Shown piece after piece: positions 56,254 to 64,000 of a stretch of DNA of 64,000 bases (its first letter is position 1; each line of letters opens with the position of its first letter). A program made the position numbers and the translations under genes. The stretch is from Muriicola sp. Z0-33 (GTDB lineage: Bacteria; Bacteroidota; Bacteroidia; Flavobacteriales; Flavobacteriaceae). The stretch is from assembly GCF_026126425.1 (NCBI RefSeq), contig NZ_JAFMPW010000001.1, positions 186,001 through 250,000 on the forward strand, given 5' to 3'. A model generated the notes under the pieces. The model saw only the letters and a list, made by a program, of their open reading frames with translations, was not told the origin of the DNA and did not search any database.

Positions 56254-57588
56254 TTAAACCTTTTGCAAGAGGGGACGAAACTTTCGCCTAAACTTCCAAA
56301 CCAGTGCCCCGCCACGGATAGACATCCATATAACAAATGCAACCCAGATGCCATAGAGTCCCCAATTGAGGTATTTCCCAAGAAATAGTACGGGCACAAA
56401 TCCTAAAAAGGTGGCTGTTAGCAATACGTTGCGCAAATACTTCATTTCCCCCAATCCCTTAAAAAGGCCGTCAAAAACAAATGCCATAGTATTCATGGGG
56501 AGTCCAAGGATTACAATAAAAAATATAGAATAGAAGGTTTCCAAAACTATAGCTTCATTAGAAAATATACGTCCTATCGGCCGGTAAAAGACAAATCCCA
56601 TGACGGCCAGAAAGAGACTGACCATTGCACCGTAGAGCATTATTTTTTTTGCAAGTTTCCATAAGCCGTTATAGTCCTTTGCACCCAGGAGTTTTCCTCC
56701 CATTATATTCCCGGCCGCTCCGTAACCATCTATAAAAAATGCGGCAAATAACCAGAGATTAATTGCGATGGTGTGTGCACCAATGAATTTATCGCCCAGG
56801 GCAGTGGCTTCTCTTACCGCAAGGATAAGAGCAACATTTAAAGCCAATGCACGGACAAAAAGATTCAGGCTCATAACCACTAATCTGCCAAATTCCGGGT
56901 GTAAAGGGAGCTTAAGTTTAAGGCTGATATCTGTTTTTGCCAACAATAGGATGAAGGCCATAATAGCCATCACTCCTTGTGATATTAAACTGGCCCATGC
57001 AGCTCCCTCCAGATGCATTGGTTGAAGCAGACCTTCTATACCATACACCAGAATGAAGTCTAGCAAAACATTCAATAGAGCGCCTACTATGGCAATTAAC
57101 ATGGGCCAATAAGTATTTTGTAGGCCTCTGAAAATCCCCATTACTGCAAACACAAAAAGCGTAAGCGGAAATCCCCAAACCCGTATGGCGTAATAGGAAA
57201 TACAATATTCCAGAATAGTCCCCGTAGCATTTAACAGCACAAAAATTTCTTCAACCACAAAGACAGTAGAGAGGAGAATAATGATGCTTAAACCCACATT
57301 GAAATAAATAGCCTGTGCAGGTAATGCTTTAACCTGATCTAATTTTCCTGCCCCCAAATATTGGGATATAATTGCTGATATTGCGCTTCTGGTCTGCCCC
57401 AGAATCCAGATCAGCATGGAAAGGAAGGAACCAACGATCCCTACCGCTGCTAGCGATTCTAATCCATTTTCGGGGATATTCCCTACAATAGCCGTATCTG
57501 TGATAGACAAAATGGGCTCCGCAATTCCGGCAATTGTTGCCGGGATGGCTAACTTGTTAATACTTTTAAGGGTTATGATGGTTTTCAA
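56254..57588 (-). CDS. MATE family efflux transporter
   Basis: 444 residues with twelve hydrophobic segments in two related halves. The start LAIPATIAGIAEPILSITDTAIVGNI and the middle GFPLTLFVFAVMGIFRGLQNT match the DinF-like branch of MATE Na+/H+ drug antiporters. The gene follows the GNAT gene by 10 bases. Confidence 0.93.
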   Translation of the reverse strand: MKTIITLKSINKLAIPATIAGIAEPILSITDTAIVGNIPENGLESLAAVGIVGSFLSMLIWILGQTRSAISAIISQYLGAGKLDQVKALPAQAIYFNVGLSIIILLSTVFVVEEIFVLLNATGTILEYCISYYAIRVWGFPLTLFVFAVMGIFRGLQNTYWPMLIAIVGALLNVLLDFILVYGIEGLLQPMHLEGAAWASLISQGVMAIMAFILLLAKTDISLKLKLPLHPEFGRLVVMSLNLFVRALALNVALILAVREATALGDKFIGAHTIAINLWLFAAFFIDGYGAAGNIMGGKLLGAKDYNGLWKLAKKIMLYGAMVSLFLAVMGFVFYRPIGRIFSNEAIVLETFYSIFFIVILGLPMNTMAFVFDGLFKGLGEMKYLRNVLLTATFLGFVPVLFLGKYLNWGLYGIWVAFVIWMSIRGGALVWKFRRKFRPLLQKV

Positions 57589-57598
57589 ATGGATAAAC

Positions 57599-58099
57599 TT
57601 AAAATACTAGTTCGTAGCAATGAAAAGGGTATTTACTCTGTTTAGGAAAATAGATGTCGCTCAACTTTTGATACCCACGCTGTTCATAAAATTTTTGATT
57701 TCTTTTGTTTCTACTGAAAGTATCCAGTCTAACCGATGCAAAGCCAGAGACTTTGGCATAATCTTCCGCATAATTCATAAGTTGTTGAGCGTATCCCATA
57801 CCCTGAAATTCCGGGTCGACTCCTAATCTATGTATATACATAGCATTATCTGTGGAAGTTAACCATGCTACTGGCATATACTCTTCATCTTTGATGGTGG
57901 TTATTGTGATCATACCTTTAATTTTTCCATTGATTTCCAGGACATACAATTCTTTCCGTTGTATATCATTTTTAAAAGCCGCCTGTGAAGGATAGTCGCT
58001 ATTCCATTGATAGATCCCCTTATTTATCATATCTTTTGCACAGGCCATTGCAATACTAAGAATCTCAGGTATTTCGAGTATCTTTGCTCGACGGATCAT
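57599..58099 (-). CDS. GNAT family N-acetyltransferase
   Basis: 166 residues. The acetyl-CoA site is IHRLGVDPEFQGMGYAQQLMNYAED (motif A), with ASVRLDTFSRNKRNQKFYEQRGY (motif B) after it. Target unknown. First gene of the minus-strand series GNAT-MATE-enoyl-CoA hydratase-37 aa-PHP-queD-lpxH. Confidence 0.92.
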   Translation of the reverse strand: MIRRAKILEIPEILSIAMACAKDMINKGIYQWNSDYPSQAAFKNDIQRKELYVLEINGKIKGMITITTIKDEEYMPVAWLTSTDNAMYIHRLGVDPEFQGMGYAQQLMNYAEDYAKVSGFASVRLDTFSRNKRNQKFYEQRGYQKLSDIYFPKQSKYPFHCYELVF

Positions 58100-58102
58100 T
58101 TG

Positions 58103-58110
58103 TATATTTG
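58103..58110 (+). promoter_or_regulatory. -7 element of the universal stress protein gene
   Basis: TATATTTG matches TAnnTTTG exactly, 41 bases before the ATG at 58151. Confidence 0.5.
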
Positions 58111-58150
58111 GTTTTGGCCTGTAAATTTATATCATTAAATCGTAAACCCT

Positions 58151-58948
58151 ATGAAGAATATTCTAGTGCCCATAGGAACTTCTCCTAACTCTCATGAAAC
58201 ACTGCAATACGCGGTTGATTTTGCCTTGGAATTTTCTGCCAATATATTTGTAATGGAAGTTTTCAGTGTTGCTGTTGGCCGAGGAAGTTTGGCCAATATT
58301 GGGGAAAAAGTAGCCAAAAATGTCAAAGAACATCTTAAAGAGGTAATTGAAAAGGTTAATGCCAAAGGAGTGGATATAAAAATTGCCACATATAGGGGAG
58401 AACTTTCAGACGGTCTCAAGCAGATTGATAAAGAACTGGGAATAGACCTGATGATAATGGCGCCTAGAAGTAATGATATTAAGGAAGAACTTTATCTGGG
58501 GCCTGCAACTGGGGCTATAGTTAAGAAAACAAATATTCCGGCACTAATTGTCCCTAAGGGATCTACATTTACTCCCTTTAAGAATATCCTTACCGCTTTC
58601 GGTTCTGGGGTTTTGAAAAAAAGCAGGGCACTGGAACCACTTATAATCATCAAGAGTTTGTTCCAATCCAAGGTAAATCTGTTATTGGTCAAGAACCCGG
58701 GATATACTGACGATGATTTGAAGATTAATACCGAGCTAATGGATATTAGCTCACAGGTATCTATTACGGAGCATGCCAATACCTATTTGGGTGTACTGGA
58801 GCATTTTCAATCCTATCAGCCTGATTTGCTTTGTGTGTTTAGACGCAAACGAGGGTTTTTTAAAACTCTTTGGGAGAAAAACACCATTCCCAAATCTGAA
58901 TTTTCTGCCCGTATTCCTGTACTTGTATTGCGGGTGAAGAAAGACTAG
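58151..58948 (+). CDS. Universal stress protein, double domain
   Basis: 265 residues. First USP domain: MKNILVPIGTSPNSHETLQYAVDFALEF, then DLMIMAPRSN and GPATGAIVKKTNIPALIVP with the ATP-binding G-x2-G-x9-G-like pattern. The second half is a degenerate USP domain (FKNILTAFGSGVLKKSRALEPL to ARIPVLVLRV). Such proteins are induced by starvation or low oxygen. Its partner gene is at 60275. Confidence 0.9.
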   Translation: MKNILVPIGTSPNSHETLQYAVDFALEFSANIFVMEVFSVAVGRGSLANIGEKVAKNVKEHLKEVIEKVNAKGVDIKIATYRGELSDGLKQIDKELGIDLMIMAPRSNDIKEELYLGPATGAIVKKTNIPALIVPKGSTFTPFKNILTAFGSGVLKKSRALEPLIIIKSLFQSKVNLLLVKNPGYTDDDLKINTELMDISSQVSITEHANTYLGVLEHFQSYQPDLLCVFRRKRGFFKTLWEKNTIPKSEFSARIPVLVLRVKKD

Positions 58949-59020
58949 ATCAGGAATCTAAGCTGGATAATAACCACTGTGGTAGTAATTACCGTTATGG
59001 ACTAATTAACTATTATTTTG

Positions 59021-59431
59021 TTATTCCAAAACCTCACTAATTTGAACTACTGGTTGAATGTTAGTATAATTAGGGATATCGTTTAGTATTTTTTCAGCAT
59101 TGGGCCCGAATGAATTCTGATAGGCCGAAAGTTTGTCAAAATATAAATATCCAATAGCCAGGTATGGAATAGGTTCATCAGGTGTCCTGCCTGCTACTCC
59201 TTCATCTATCGCTAAAAGTTTTAAAGAGTCGCCCAGCAAATTGGCAACCATTGGCATGTGCTTATTAGAATAGTAATCCATGTCAAATGTTTTCCCATCA
59301 GCGTTCGGGTATAATATCGTTACTTTAATCATGCCTTTTTTAATTTGCGAACTAGCTTTTGATGCAACTGGCTGGCAACTAGCTAGTATTACAACCGCGC
59401 CAAGGACTAAGAGGATAATTTTGGATTTCAT
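59021..59431 (-). CDS. EthD family lipoprotein
   Basis: 136 residues from the ATG at 59431 (MKSKIILLVLGAVVILASC). Lipobox Cys follows. The EthD-type ferredoxin-like fold is recognised by MIKVTILYPNADGKTFDMDYYSNKHMPMVANLLG and the YLAIGYLYFDKLSAYQNSFG end. Usually cytoplasmic, so the lipoprotein signal is unusual. A palindrome at 59471 precedes it. Confidence 0.85.
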   Translation of the reverse strand: MKSKIILLVLGAVVILASCQPVASKASSQIKKGMIKVTILYPNADGKTFDMDYYSNKHMPMVANLLGDSLKLLAIDEGVAGRTPDEPIPYLAIGYLYFDKLSAYQNSFGPNAEKILNDIPNYTNIQPVVQISEVLE

Positions 59432-59470
59432 TTTGTTAAGATTTATTGCTTTGTTCAAAGTTAAAATTTA

Positions 59471-59483
59471 TTATGAGTCATAA
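59471..59483. promoter_or_regulatory. Palindrome upstream of the EthD gene
   Basis: TTATGAGTCATAA is a perfect 13-base palindrome 40 bases before the start codon. Confidence 0.3.
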
Positions 59484-59503
59484 AAACAGGAAATGAGACG
59501 TAA

Positions 59504-59530
59504 AAAAGCCATCTTTTAAGGATGGCTTTT
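59504..59530 (-). terminator. Terminator after the cytochrome c gene
   Basis: A perfect 10-bp stem (AAAAGCCATC, 59504-59513, with GATGGCTTTT, 59521-59530) around a 7-base loop; on the minus strand it ends in six T. Confidence 0.85.
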
Positions 59531-59625
59531 CAAGAGTTTTGTAAATAGATGTATTCGCCGATTAATTCAACATTGACCTCCTTCTGAACTATTTCCGCTC
59601 TAAACTTTATGTGCTCCTCAGCTTC

Positions 59626-60102
59626 TCAATAATACGGATAGTAATGCGTTGATGGCGGGCTTACTTCATATTCCGATTGAAGAAATGTAACCAGATCAAC
59701 GAGTTCCTGAACCGTCATAACTTCATTGTAGTTCTTCATCTTTGAAAGGCCTTCTTCGGTAATTTCAGGAGAATTTTTTCGTTTGTAGCGAAATGCAATT
59801 TTGTGAGAAGGATTTATAATTGAAGTGACCAGGCCTCCATAGGATTTCTCGATAGTTACGTCACCACCGAGCTGAATTTGAAGACTATCAACTCCTCCCT
59901 TCCACTCAATCTCAGAAATACTATGACATTCATTACAGGCCAACCTTTTATATGTGGCTTTTCCTTCTTCAATATCCCCTGCAGGTAAGGCAAATCCACG
60001 TGACTGCTGGTTGCAACTGCTTATAAATAAGCCCCCACATAATAAGAATAACATCAGAAAATAATTGGACAGCTTGCACAAAATATTGTTTTTACCATAC
60101 AT
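59626..60102 (-). CDS. Cytochrome c lipoprotein
   Basis: 158 residues from the ATG at 60102 (MYGKNNILCKLSNYF). Lipobox Cys30 (FISSC) anchors it; Cys56-x-x-Cys59-His60 (CNECH) binds haem c; the distal methionine is probably in MKNYNEVM. The C-terminal helix ELVDLVTFLQSEY fits class I cytochrome c. Electron-transfer partner unknown. A TGA-N6-TCA site is upstream. Confidence 0.92.
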   Translation of the reverse strand: MYGKNNILCKLSNYFLMLFLLCGGLFISSCNQQSRGFALPAGDIEEGKATYKRLACNECHSISEIEWKGGVDSLQIQLGGDVTIEKSYGGLVTSIINPSHKIAFRYKRKNSPEITEEGLSKMKNYNEVMTVQELVDLVTFLQSEYEVSPPSTHYYPYY

Positions 60103-60187
60103 AATTTGTTGTTTTAAATTAAGGATTTGATTTATCACCATATTAGCAGATGAAAACAAATGTAGTGACTAAGAAAAACAGAGAAAA

Positions 60188-60199
60188 TGACCTTCATCA
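60188..60199. promoter_or_regulatory. TGA-N6-TCA palindrome upstream of cytochrome c
   Basis: TGACCTTCATCA, 86 bases before the preferred start; the other two sites are at 17342 and 61174. Confidence 0.4.
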
Positions 60200-60274
60200 G
60201 TTAACAGATATCATCTGAAATCTTTATAGATACTACTTCAACAACACATTTATAACAATACCGATCCCTATGTT

Positions 60275-61114
60275 TTATTCATGCAATACTAAAAATGGGA
60301 GATCTAAATGGTAGCTGAAATGTTGTACTGTGGGCCTAATCAATATTTTTTGCAGGAAACTCCTGTTTTTTGCCAACATGACAATCATATCAATATCCCT
60401 GCTTTCTGCAAAACATTGCACCGCCTCATCTACCCCAGATTTGGATAGCGTATAGAAGTTATGCTCAAGGTCCTTAAAGTAATCAGTCAAAAACTCTTTG
60501 TTCAATGTTTGCTGGTCATTAAGATCTTTTTCTTTTTCCAAAACATTTAAAATTATTAGAGGTGTCCTGGTCAGGTTCACCACTTCTTTAAGAGTGTCTA
60601 ACATCTTATGATTGTAAGCCACCTTAAAATCTGTAGCGAAAGCTATTTCCCGTAGTTTTTTGTAGCAGGCATTTTCAGGAACTGCCAACAACGGACAATC
60701 TACTTTTGAGATGATAGCTGCCGTATTGCTGCCGACAATGATCTTTTTTAGCCCTGTAGCGCCTTTTGTTCCCATTACAATCAGCTCTATTTTATGCTTT
60801 ATAACCATTCTTTGTACCGTGTCAATAAAAGAGCCATATACAGCAACTGTGTTGAATTTGTGATTATTATCTGGCAAGTGCTTATGAATCCTTTTTAGTA
60901 AATGCTGTAAGTCGGCCTCACTTTGCCTTAAAATATTTTTTCTTAGTTTTTCCTGATTGAACTGGACATTGCTTTGTGCCCCGCTAAATGAAGGGATTAT
61001 ATTCACCGTGAGGATATAAAAGGAACATGCTGTTTTATTAAACATTGACAATGCATACCGTATAGCGTTCCATGAATTCTCGGAGAAATCAGTGGGCAGT
61101 AGAATATGTTTCAT
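60275..61114 (-). CDS. Universal stress protein, double domain
   Basis: 279 residues. First USP domain MKHILLPTDFSENSWNAIRYALSMF with LIVMGTKGATGLKKIIVGSNTAAIISKVDCPLLAVP (the ATP-binding glycine pattern complete); second domain EIAFATDFKVAYNHKMLDTLKEV to DLPFLVLHE, lacking a full glycine pattern. A TGA-N6-TCA site lies 60 bases before its start. Confidence 0.92.
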   Translation of the reverse strand: MKHILLPTDFSENSWNAIRYALSMFNKTACSFYILTVNIIPSFSGAQSNVQFNQEKLRKNILRQSEADLQHLLKRIHKHLPDNNHKFNTVAVYGSFIDTVQRMVIKHKIELIVMGTKGATGLKKIIVGSNTAAIISKVDCPLLAVPENACYKKLREIAFATDFKVAYNHKMLDTLKEVVNLTRTPLIILNVLEKEKDLNDQQTLNKEFLTDYFKDLEHNFYTLSKSGVDEAVQCFAESRDIDMIVMLAKNRSFLQKILIRPTVQHFSYHLDLPFLVLHE

Positions 61115-61173
61115 ATCTGATTGTATTTAATCTTAAACGTTTTAAAATTAAATAGCAAAAATGAAAAGACATA

Positions 61174-61185
61174 TGATTTAGGTCA
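61174..61185. promoter_or_regulatory. TGA-N6-TCA palindrome upstream of the universal stress protein
   Basis: TGATTTAGGTCA, with flanking A/G as at 17341; 60 bases before the ATG at 61114. Confidence 0.5.
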
Positions 61186-61228
61186 GTGCAGCATTTTACC
61201 TACAAACCCTGGCGCCAAGGAAAACAAA

Positions 61229-61255
61229 AAACCGCTCAAACAAGTTTGGCGGTTT
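61229..61255 (-). terminator. Strong terminator, minus strand, outer att module
   Basis: AAACCGC (61229-61235) pairs with GCGGTTT (61249-61255), continued by an inner CAAA/TTTG stem around CAAG; on the minus strand six T follow. Probably the original tRNA operon terminator. Confidence 0.75.
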
Positions 61256-61281
61256 CCTGCAATTCTTCATCGCTAAAGTTT

Positions 61282-61307
61282 CTGCGCTTATTTGTGGAGA
61301 ATACCGG
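61282..61307 (-). repeat. Outer copy of the 26-bp att-like direct repeat
   Basis: Identical over 26 bases to 61447-61472. It holds the last 13 bases of the tRNA-Ala gene and the 13 after it, without the rest of the tRNA. Confidence 0.7.
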
Positions 61308-61390
61308 GGTAGCTTTGCTGCTCCGGATCATCTCCCATGTTGAAAATGCAGTAAGCTGTGGCCTTTGGCCCCAGAAGCTCAAAAACAACA

Positions 61391-61419
61391 CAGCCCATTC
61401 AAATAAACTTGATGGGCTG
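61391..61419 (-). terminator. Terminator-like hairpin, minus strand, inner att module
   Basis: CAGCCCAT (61391-61398) pairs with ATGGGCTG (61412-61419) around 13 bases; on the minus strand GTTGTTTTT follows. Confidence 0.55.
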
Positions 61420-61446
61420 CTACCTGTTTTTAATCTTACCGCATTC

Positions 61447-61501
<55 letters not shown>

Positions 61502-61618
61502 TCTTCAAATCTAGAGTAATCCAAAAATTGAAATTTCATCTTATTTTTTGATTTTCAACATGTTAACTCGATTTTAATCGAATTTGCATTCATATGATAT
61601 CAGCTGAAACCATACAAA

Positions 61619-61637
61619 AGTGTGCACAAACTGTGCA
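61619..61637. promoter_or_regulatory. TGTGCA repeats before the integrase gene
   Basis: Two direct TGTGCA copies 11 bases apart in AGTGTGCACAAACTGTGCA; the first is part of the palindrome TGTGCACA. They lie about 40-55 bases before the start and may be protein-binding sites. Confidence 0.35.
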
Positions 61638-61674
61638 TTTTTATTCCTACCTTGAAGTAATTTAAGCAGTGAAA

Positions 61675-62931
61675 ATGGCTAAAGTTAGGCTCATATTGGA
61701 CACTCGAAAATCATCAAAAAATGCAATTTCTAAATTGTATCCAATTGCATTAAGAGTGTTTCATATTAAGCCAAGAATCATTCGATTGCCGTATGAAACT
61801 TCAAAAAATGGCTGGGATGTAAATTCCTTTTGTCTAAAACGCTCAGTATTGGTAAATAAGAATATCGATTGTTCCCAAGTAAACCAAATTCTTTATGACA
61901 AACTGCATGTTGCGCGAAGCTTGATAAATGAACTTGGAGATGCTATTCAATATATGGATATAGATACTTTGGTAGCAGAAATCAAACATAAATGGGAGGA
62001 ACAGATAAGTCCATCGCTTAAAGGTAAACTTTCAAACGGATTAACTTTAAAGGTTTGGGGGCAAGTCATCGTAGATAGAAAACTGAAAACAAACAAACCA
62101 AGCTCAGCTGAATGGTATCTCAATGGAATAAAAGCTTTTATAAAATTCAATAATAATCAAGATTTAAGACTAGACCAATTGAATGTAAGTATGCTCAAAG
62201 ATTTTCAAATTGAAAAAGAATCAAAAGGTCTAAAACCAAATAGCATAAGTTCAGTCCTAAGAGCTATCAGGGCAATATACAATGCAGCTATTAACGAAGA
62301 TAGAATTGACGTTATTAAGAACCCTTTCCACCGCTATAAGATTCCGTCTTCAAATCAAACTAAAAAGAGGGCAATTTCGAAAGACGATTTTTTAAAAATA
62401 CGCAAATTGAAATATAAAAAAGATTCTGCGTTATGGCACGCAAGAAACTATGTTATGATTATGTTTAATTGCAGGGGAATGAACTTGATAGACCTGGTAA
62501 AATTAAAAAAATCAAATGTGAGACAGGATAGAATTTTTTATGGAAGAAGTAAAACAGGTGACCCATTATCAGTAAAACTCACTTCAGAGCTAAAAGAAAT
62601 TCTAACTCATTATCTAACACACAAATCAGATGATGACTTTCTATTTCCAGCAAATTACGATGGTAGTACAGCAAAGTATGAGAAGTATAAAACTATTAGA
62701 CGAAGAGTAAACGAAAGGCTTAAAATTATTGCTTTCGATGCAGAAATTAATCAACATTTCACAACATATACTATTCGTCATTCTTGGGCAACAATAGCAA
62801 AATTTATGGGGATATCAACTGCTATTATTAGCGAAGGTCTCGGACATAGTTCCCTAAAAACAACCGAAATTTATTTAAAACGTTTTGACAACATCACCTT
62901 AGATGAAGCTAACGAGCGGATTGTTGCTTAA
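61675..62931 (+). CDS. int: Tyrosine-type site-specific integrase
   Basis: 418 residues from the ATG at 61675 (MAKVRLILDTRKSSKN); a GTG two codons earlier is less likely. Order: N-terminal arm-binding domain (about 1-90), SAM-like core-binding domain (about 100-210), catalytic domain with Arg267 (NCRGMNLIDL), Lys293 (RSKTGDP), Arg368-His369 (TIRHSWAT), His391 (GLGHSSLKTTE) and the nucleophile Tyr400 (IYLKRF). The position before Arg368 that is often His carries Thr-Ile, as in many Bacteroidetes integrases. Complete and probably active; it should have targeted the tRNA-Ala gene beside it. Confidence 0.96.
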   Translation: MAKVRLILDTRKSSKNAISKLYPIALRVFHIKPRIIRLPYETSKNGWDVNSFCLKRSVLVNKNIDCSQVNQILYDKLHVARSLINELGDAIQYMDIDTLVAEIKHKWEEQISPSLKGKLSNGLTLKVWGQVIVDRKLKTNKPSSAEWYLNGIKAFIKFNNNQDLRLDQLNVSMLKDFQIEKESKGLKPNSISSVLRAIRAIYNAAINEDRIDVIKNPFHRYKIPSSNQTKKRAISKDDFLKIRKLKYKKDSALWHARNYVMIMFNCRGMNLIDLVKLKKSNVRQDRIFYGRSKTGDPLSVKLTSELKEILTHYLTHKSDDDFLFPANYDGSTAKYEKYKTIRRRVNERLKIIAFDAEINQHFTTYTIRHSWATIAKFMGISTAIISEGLGHSSLKTTEIYLKRFDNITLDEANERIVA

Positions 62932-63953
62932 CAAAATCCCCCAAATCTTACCCCTAACTTTTGCGCATGGATCCTGATGGGTTTTTGTAGCGTCCCGATA
63001 GGTAAGCGTAAAGCAAAAATCCATTAGGGCGCAACCTACTTTTTTCTAGTGGATTACATTTTGAAAGTATTCCAAGTTTAGTAGCGAAGTGGATAAAGTT
63101 TGAATAGCAAGAGGGCAACGCGCTAAAGCGACGTTGCTAGTTTAAGCGATTGATGTATCTCCCTGACAATAAGCCGTTTAGCCTCTTTTTTAACGGATTA
63201 TGTAAAAAAGGTGTCTAAAAAGTTTACTGTAAAAACGCTTGAAACCCCAGTAAACATTGAAAAAATTTGCTGTAAAATTTCGAAAATCATCCCTAGAACT
63301 AGCTATACCTCGCAAGCAGATTAGTTTGGTAAGGATTTGGGCCTTGCAGCACGAAACTTTGTTTCGCTCGCTCTGTTCCTAGTAGGATAAATCTTTTTTC
63401 TTTTGCGACCATCGGGAGAAAAAGCAAGGTTGTCATGACAATGACACATCTTGAATTGCCTTTTTTATGAAAAAATTCACCATAAAATGGGTGCTGCTAA
63501 GGTTTTTTATGAAAAAGCAAGGAGGAAATAAAAACGATAAAATGTTAATACATTGTTTTTCAATGTATTGTGAGAAATAACCTTGCTTCAGCGTGTTACC
63601 CTCTTGCTTCTTCCGAACTTTTCCAAAGCCAAGCTATGGTTAATGATATATGGAAAATACAAAAAGCTTTGGCTGAATTCTTCTAGAACCTATCTAGACA
63701 ACTTTCCCTTATAAATACAGTCCCGTAAAAGCCTAATTAACGAAACTACTAAATGAGACCAGGAATGGGACTTAAACCTTTGGAAGATATTCAATTCAGA
63801 ATGTTGTCCTGTAAATCGGCCTTGAATAGAAACGCCTAAAAAACACGCTAATAATCCAAATTCCAACTTTTGTTTGTTACCTATATTATATATCTTAAAA
63901 TATTGAATATCAGTATTTAACATATAATTGGGTTATGTTACACAAATTACGGG
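62932..63953. other. Hairpin-rich non-coding region of the element
   Basis: About 1 kb without convincing genes. Contents: a long imperfect inverted repeat 62975-62987/63014-63026; a 10-bp hairpin with one bulged base at 63115-63137; the repeat GAAAAAGCAAGG at 63417 and 63510; a 12-bp palindrome TTGTCATGACAA at 63429; a 9-bp hairpin AATACATTG/CAATGTATT with loop TTTTT at 63546-63568; an inverted copy CCTTGCTT at 63580 that can pair with AAGCAAGG at 63514. A regulatory, transfer-origin or RNA-coding role is possible. Confidence 0.5.
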
Positions 63954-63961
63954 TATCTTTG
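63928..63961 (+). promoter_or_regulatory. Promoter at the right edge
   Basis: TATCTTTG (63954-63961) matches TAnnTTTG exactly; a TTG lies at 63928-63930, 23 bases upstream, somewhat farther than the usual 19. It reads out of the window to the right. Confidence 0.5.
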
Positions 63962-64000
63962 TGAAGTTAAAATTCAGAAAGCCCTAATCAGTTCAGTCTT

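Noticed and set aside
63690-63923. 77-codon ORF on the minus strand inside the element
   Set aside because: No recognisable family and no promoter on that strand; could be a decayed gene, but I cannot support it.

Overview
The window looks like a stretch of a Flavobacteriaceae (Bacteroidota) chromosome. Evidence from sequence: AT-rich leaders without Shine-Dalgarno sites; promoter -7 elements of the TAnnTTTG type (33006, 10643, 31832, 52416, 58103, 63954); many lipoproteins with short lipoboxes; a hybrid two-component protein with periplasmic propeller and AraC output; the yceD-rpmF-fabH-accB-accC order; and a tyrosine integrase of the Bacteroidetes conjugative-element type. I cannot name the genus.

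Layout. 1-14.5 kb: a cut lipoprotein, an SDR oxidoreductase, a lipoprotein beside a large orphan hybrid two-component regulator, a secreted TolB-propeller/amidohydrolase fusion, DUF2267, WG-repeat and GyrI-like proteins, a secreted double NTF2-like protein and an unrecognised lipoprotein pair. 14.5-18.3 kb: pyruvate phosphate dikinase, two coupled tiny membrane proteins, DoxX. 18.4-23.5 kb: a tightly packed five-gene cassette (66-aa protein, coiled-coil membrane protein, vWA-like lipoprotein, polytopic membrane protein, bifunctional penicillin-binding protein), followed by an orphan 139-aa gene and a convergent sigma-like protein. This is the most likely undescribed system. 25-31 kb: GH144-type glycosidase, secreted EEP-family enzyme, TauE exporter, Na+/solute symporter and NagX/HGSNAT-like protein, probably a small carbohydrate locus without SusCD.

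31-61 kb is mostly housekeeping: riboflavin synthase, PdxA, YceD-L32-FabH-AccBC, ArfB, an orphan ABC ATPase, Asd, MscL, alanine racemase, thymidine kinase, RsmI, a uracil-DNA glycosylase relative, adenine deaminase, AhpD-like, OsmC, RecJ, LpxH, QueD, a PHP lipoprotein, enoyl-CoA hydratase, MATE, GNAT, two double-domain universal stress proteins and a cytochrome c lipoprotein. A TGA-N6-TCA palindrome precedes ppdK, the cytochrome and one universal stress protein, suggesting a shared Crp/Fnr-type regulon.

61.2-64 kb: the boundary of an integrated element. A tRNA-Ala(GGC) gene survives only as its 3' half (anticodon loop to discriminator) directly before a complete tyrosine integrase. A 26-bp repeat containing the tRNA end occurs again 165 bp outward, so insertion was probably repeated. 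Beyond the integrase lies about 1 kb of hairpin-rich DNA without convincing genes, then a good promoter firing out of the window. The rest of the element and the expected intact tRNA lie to the right.
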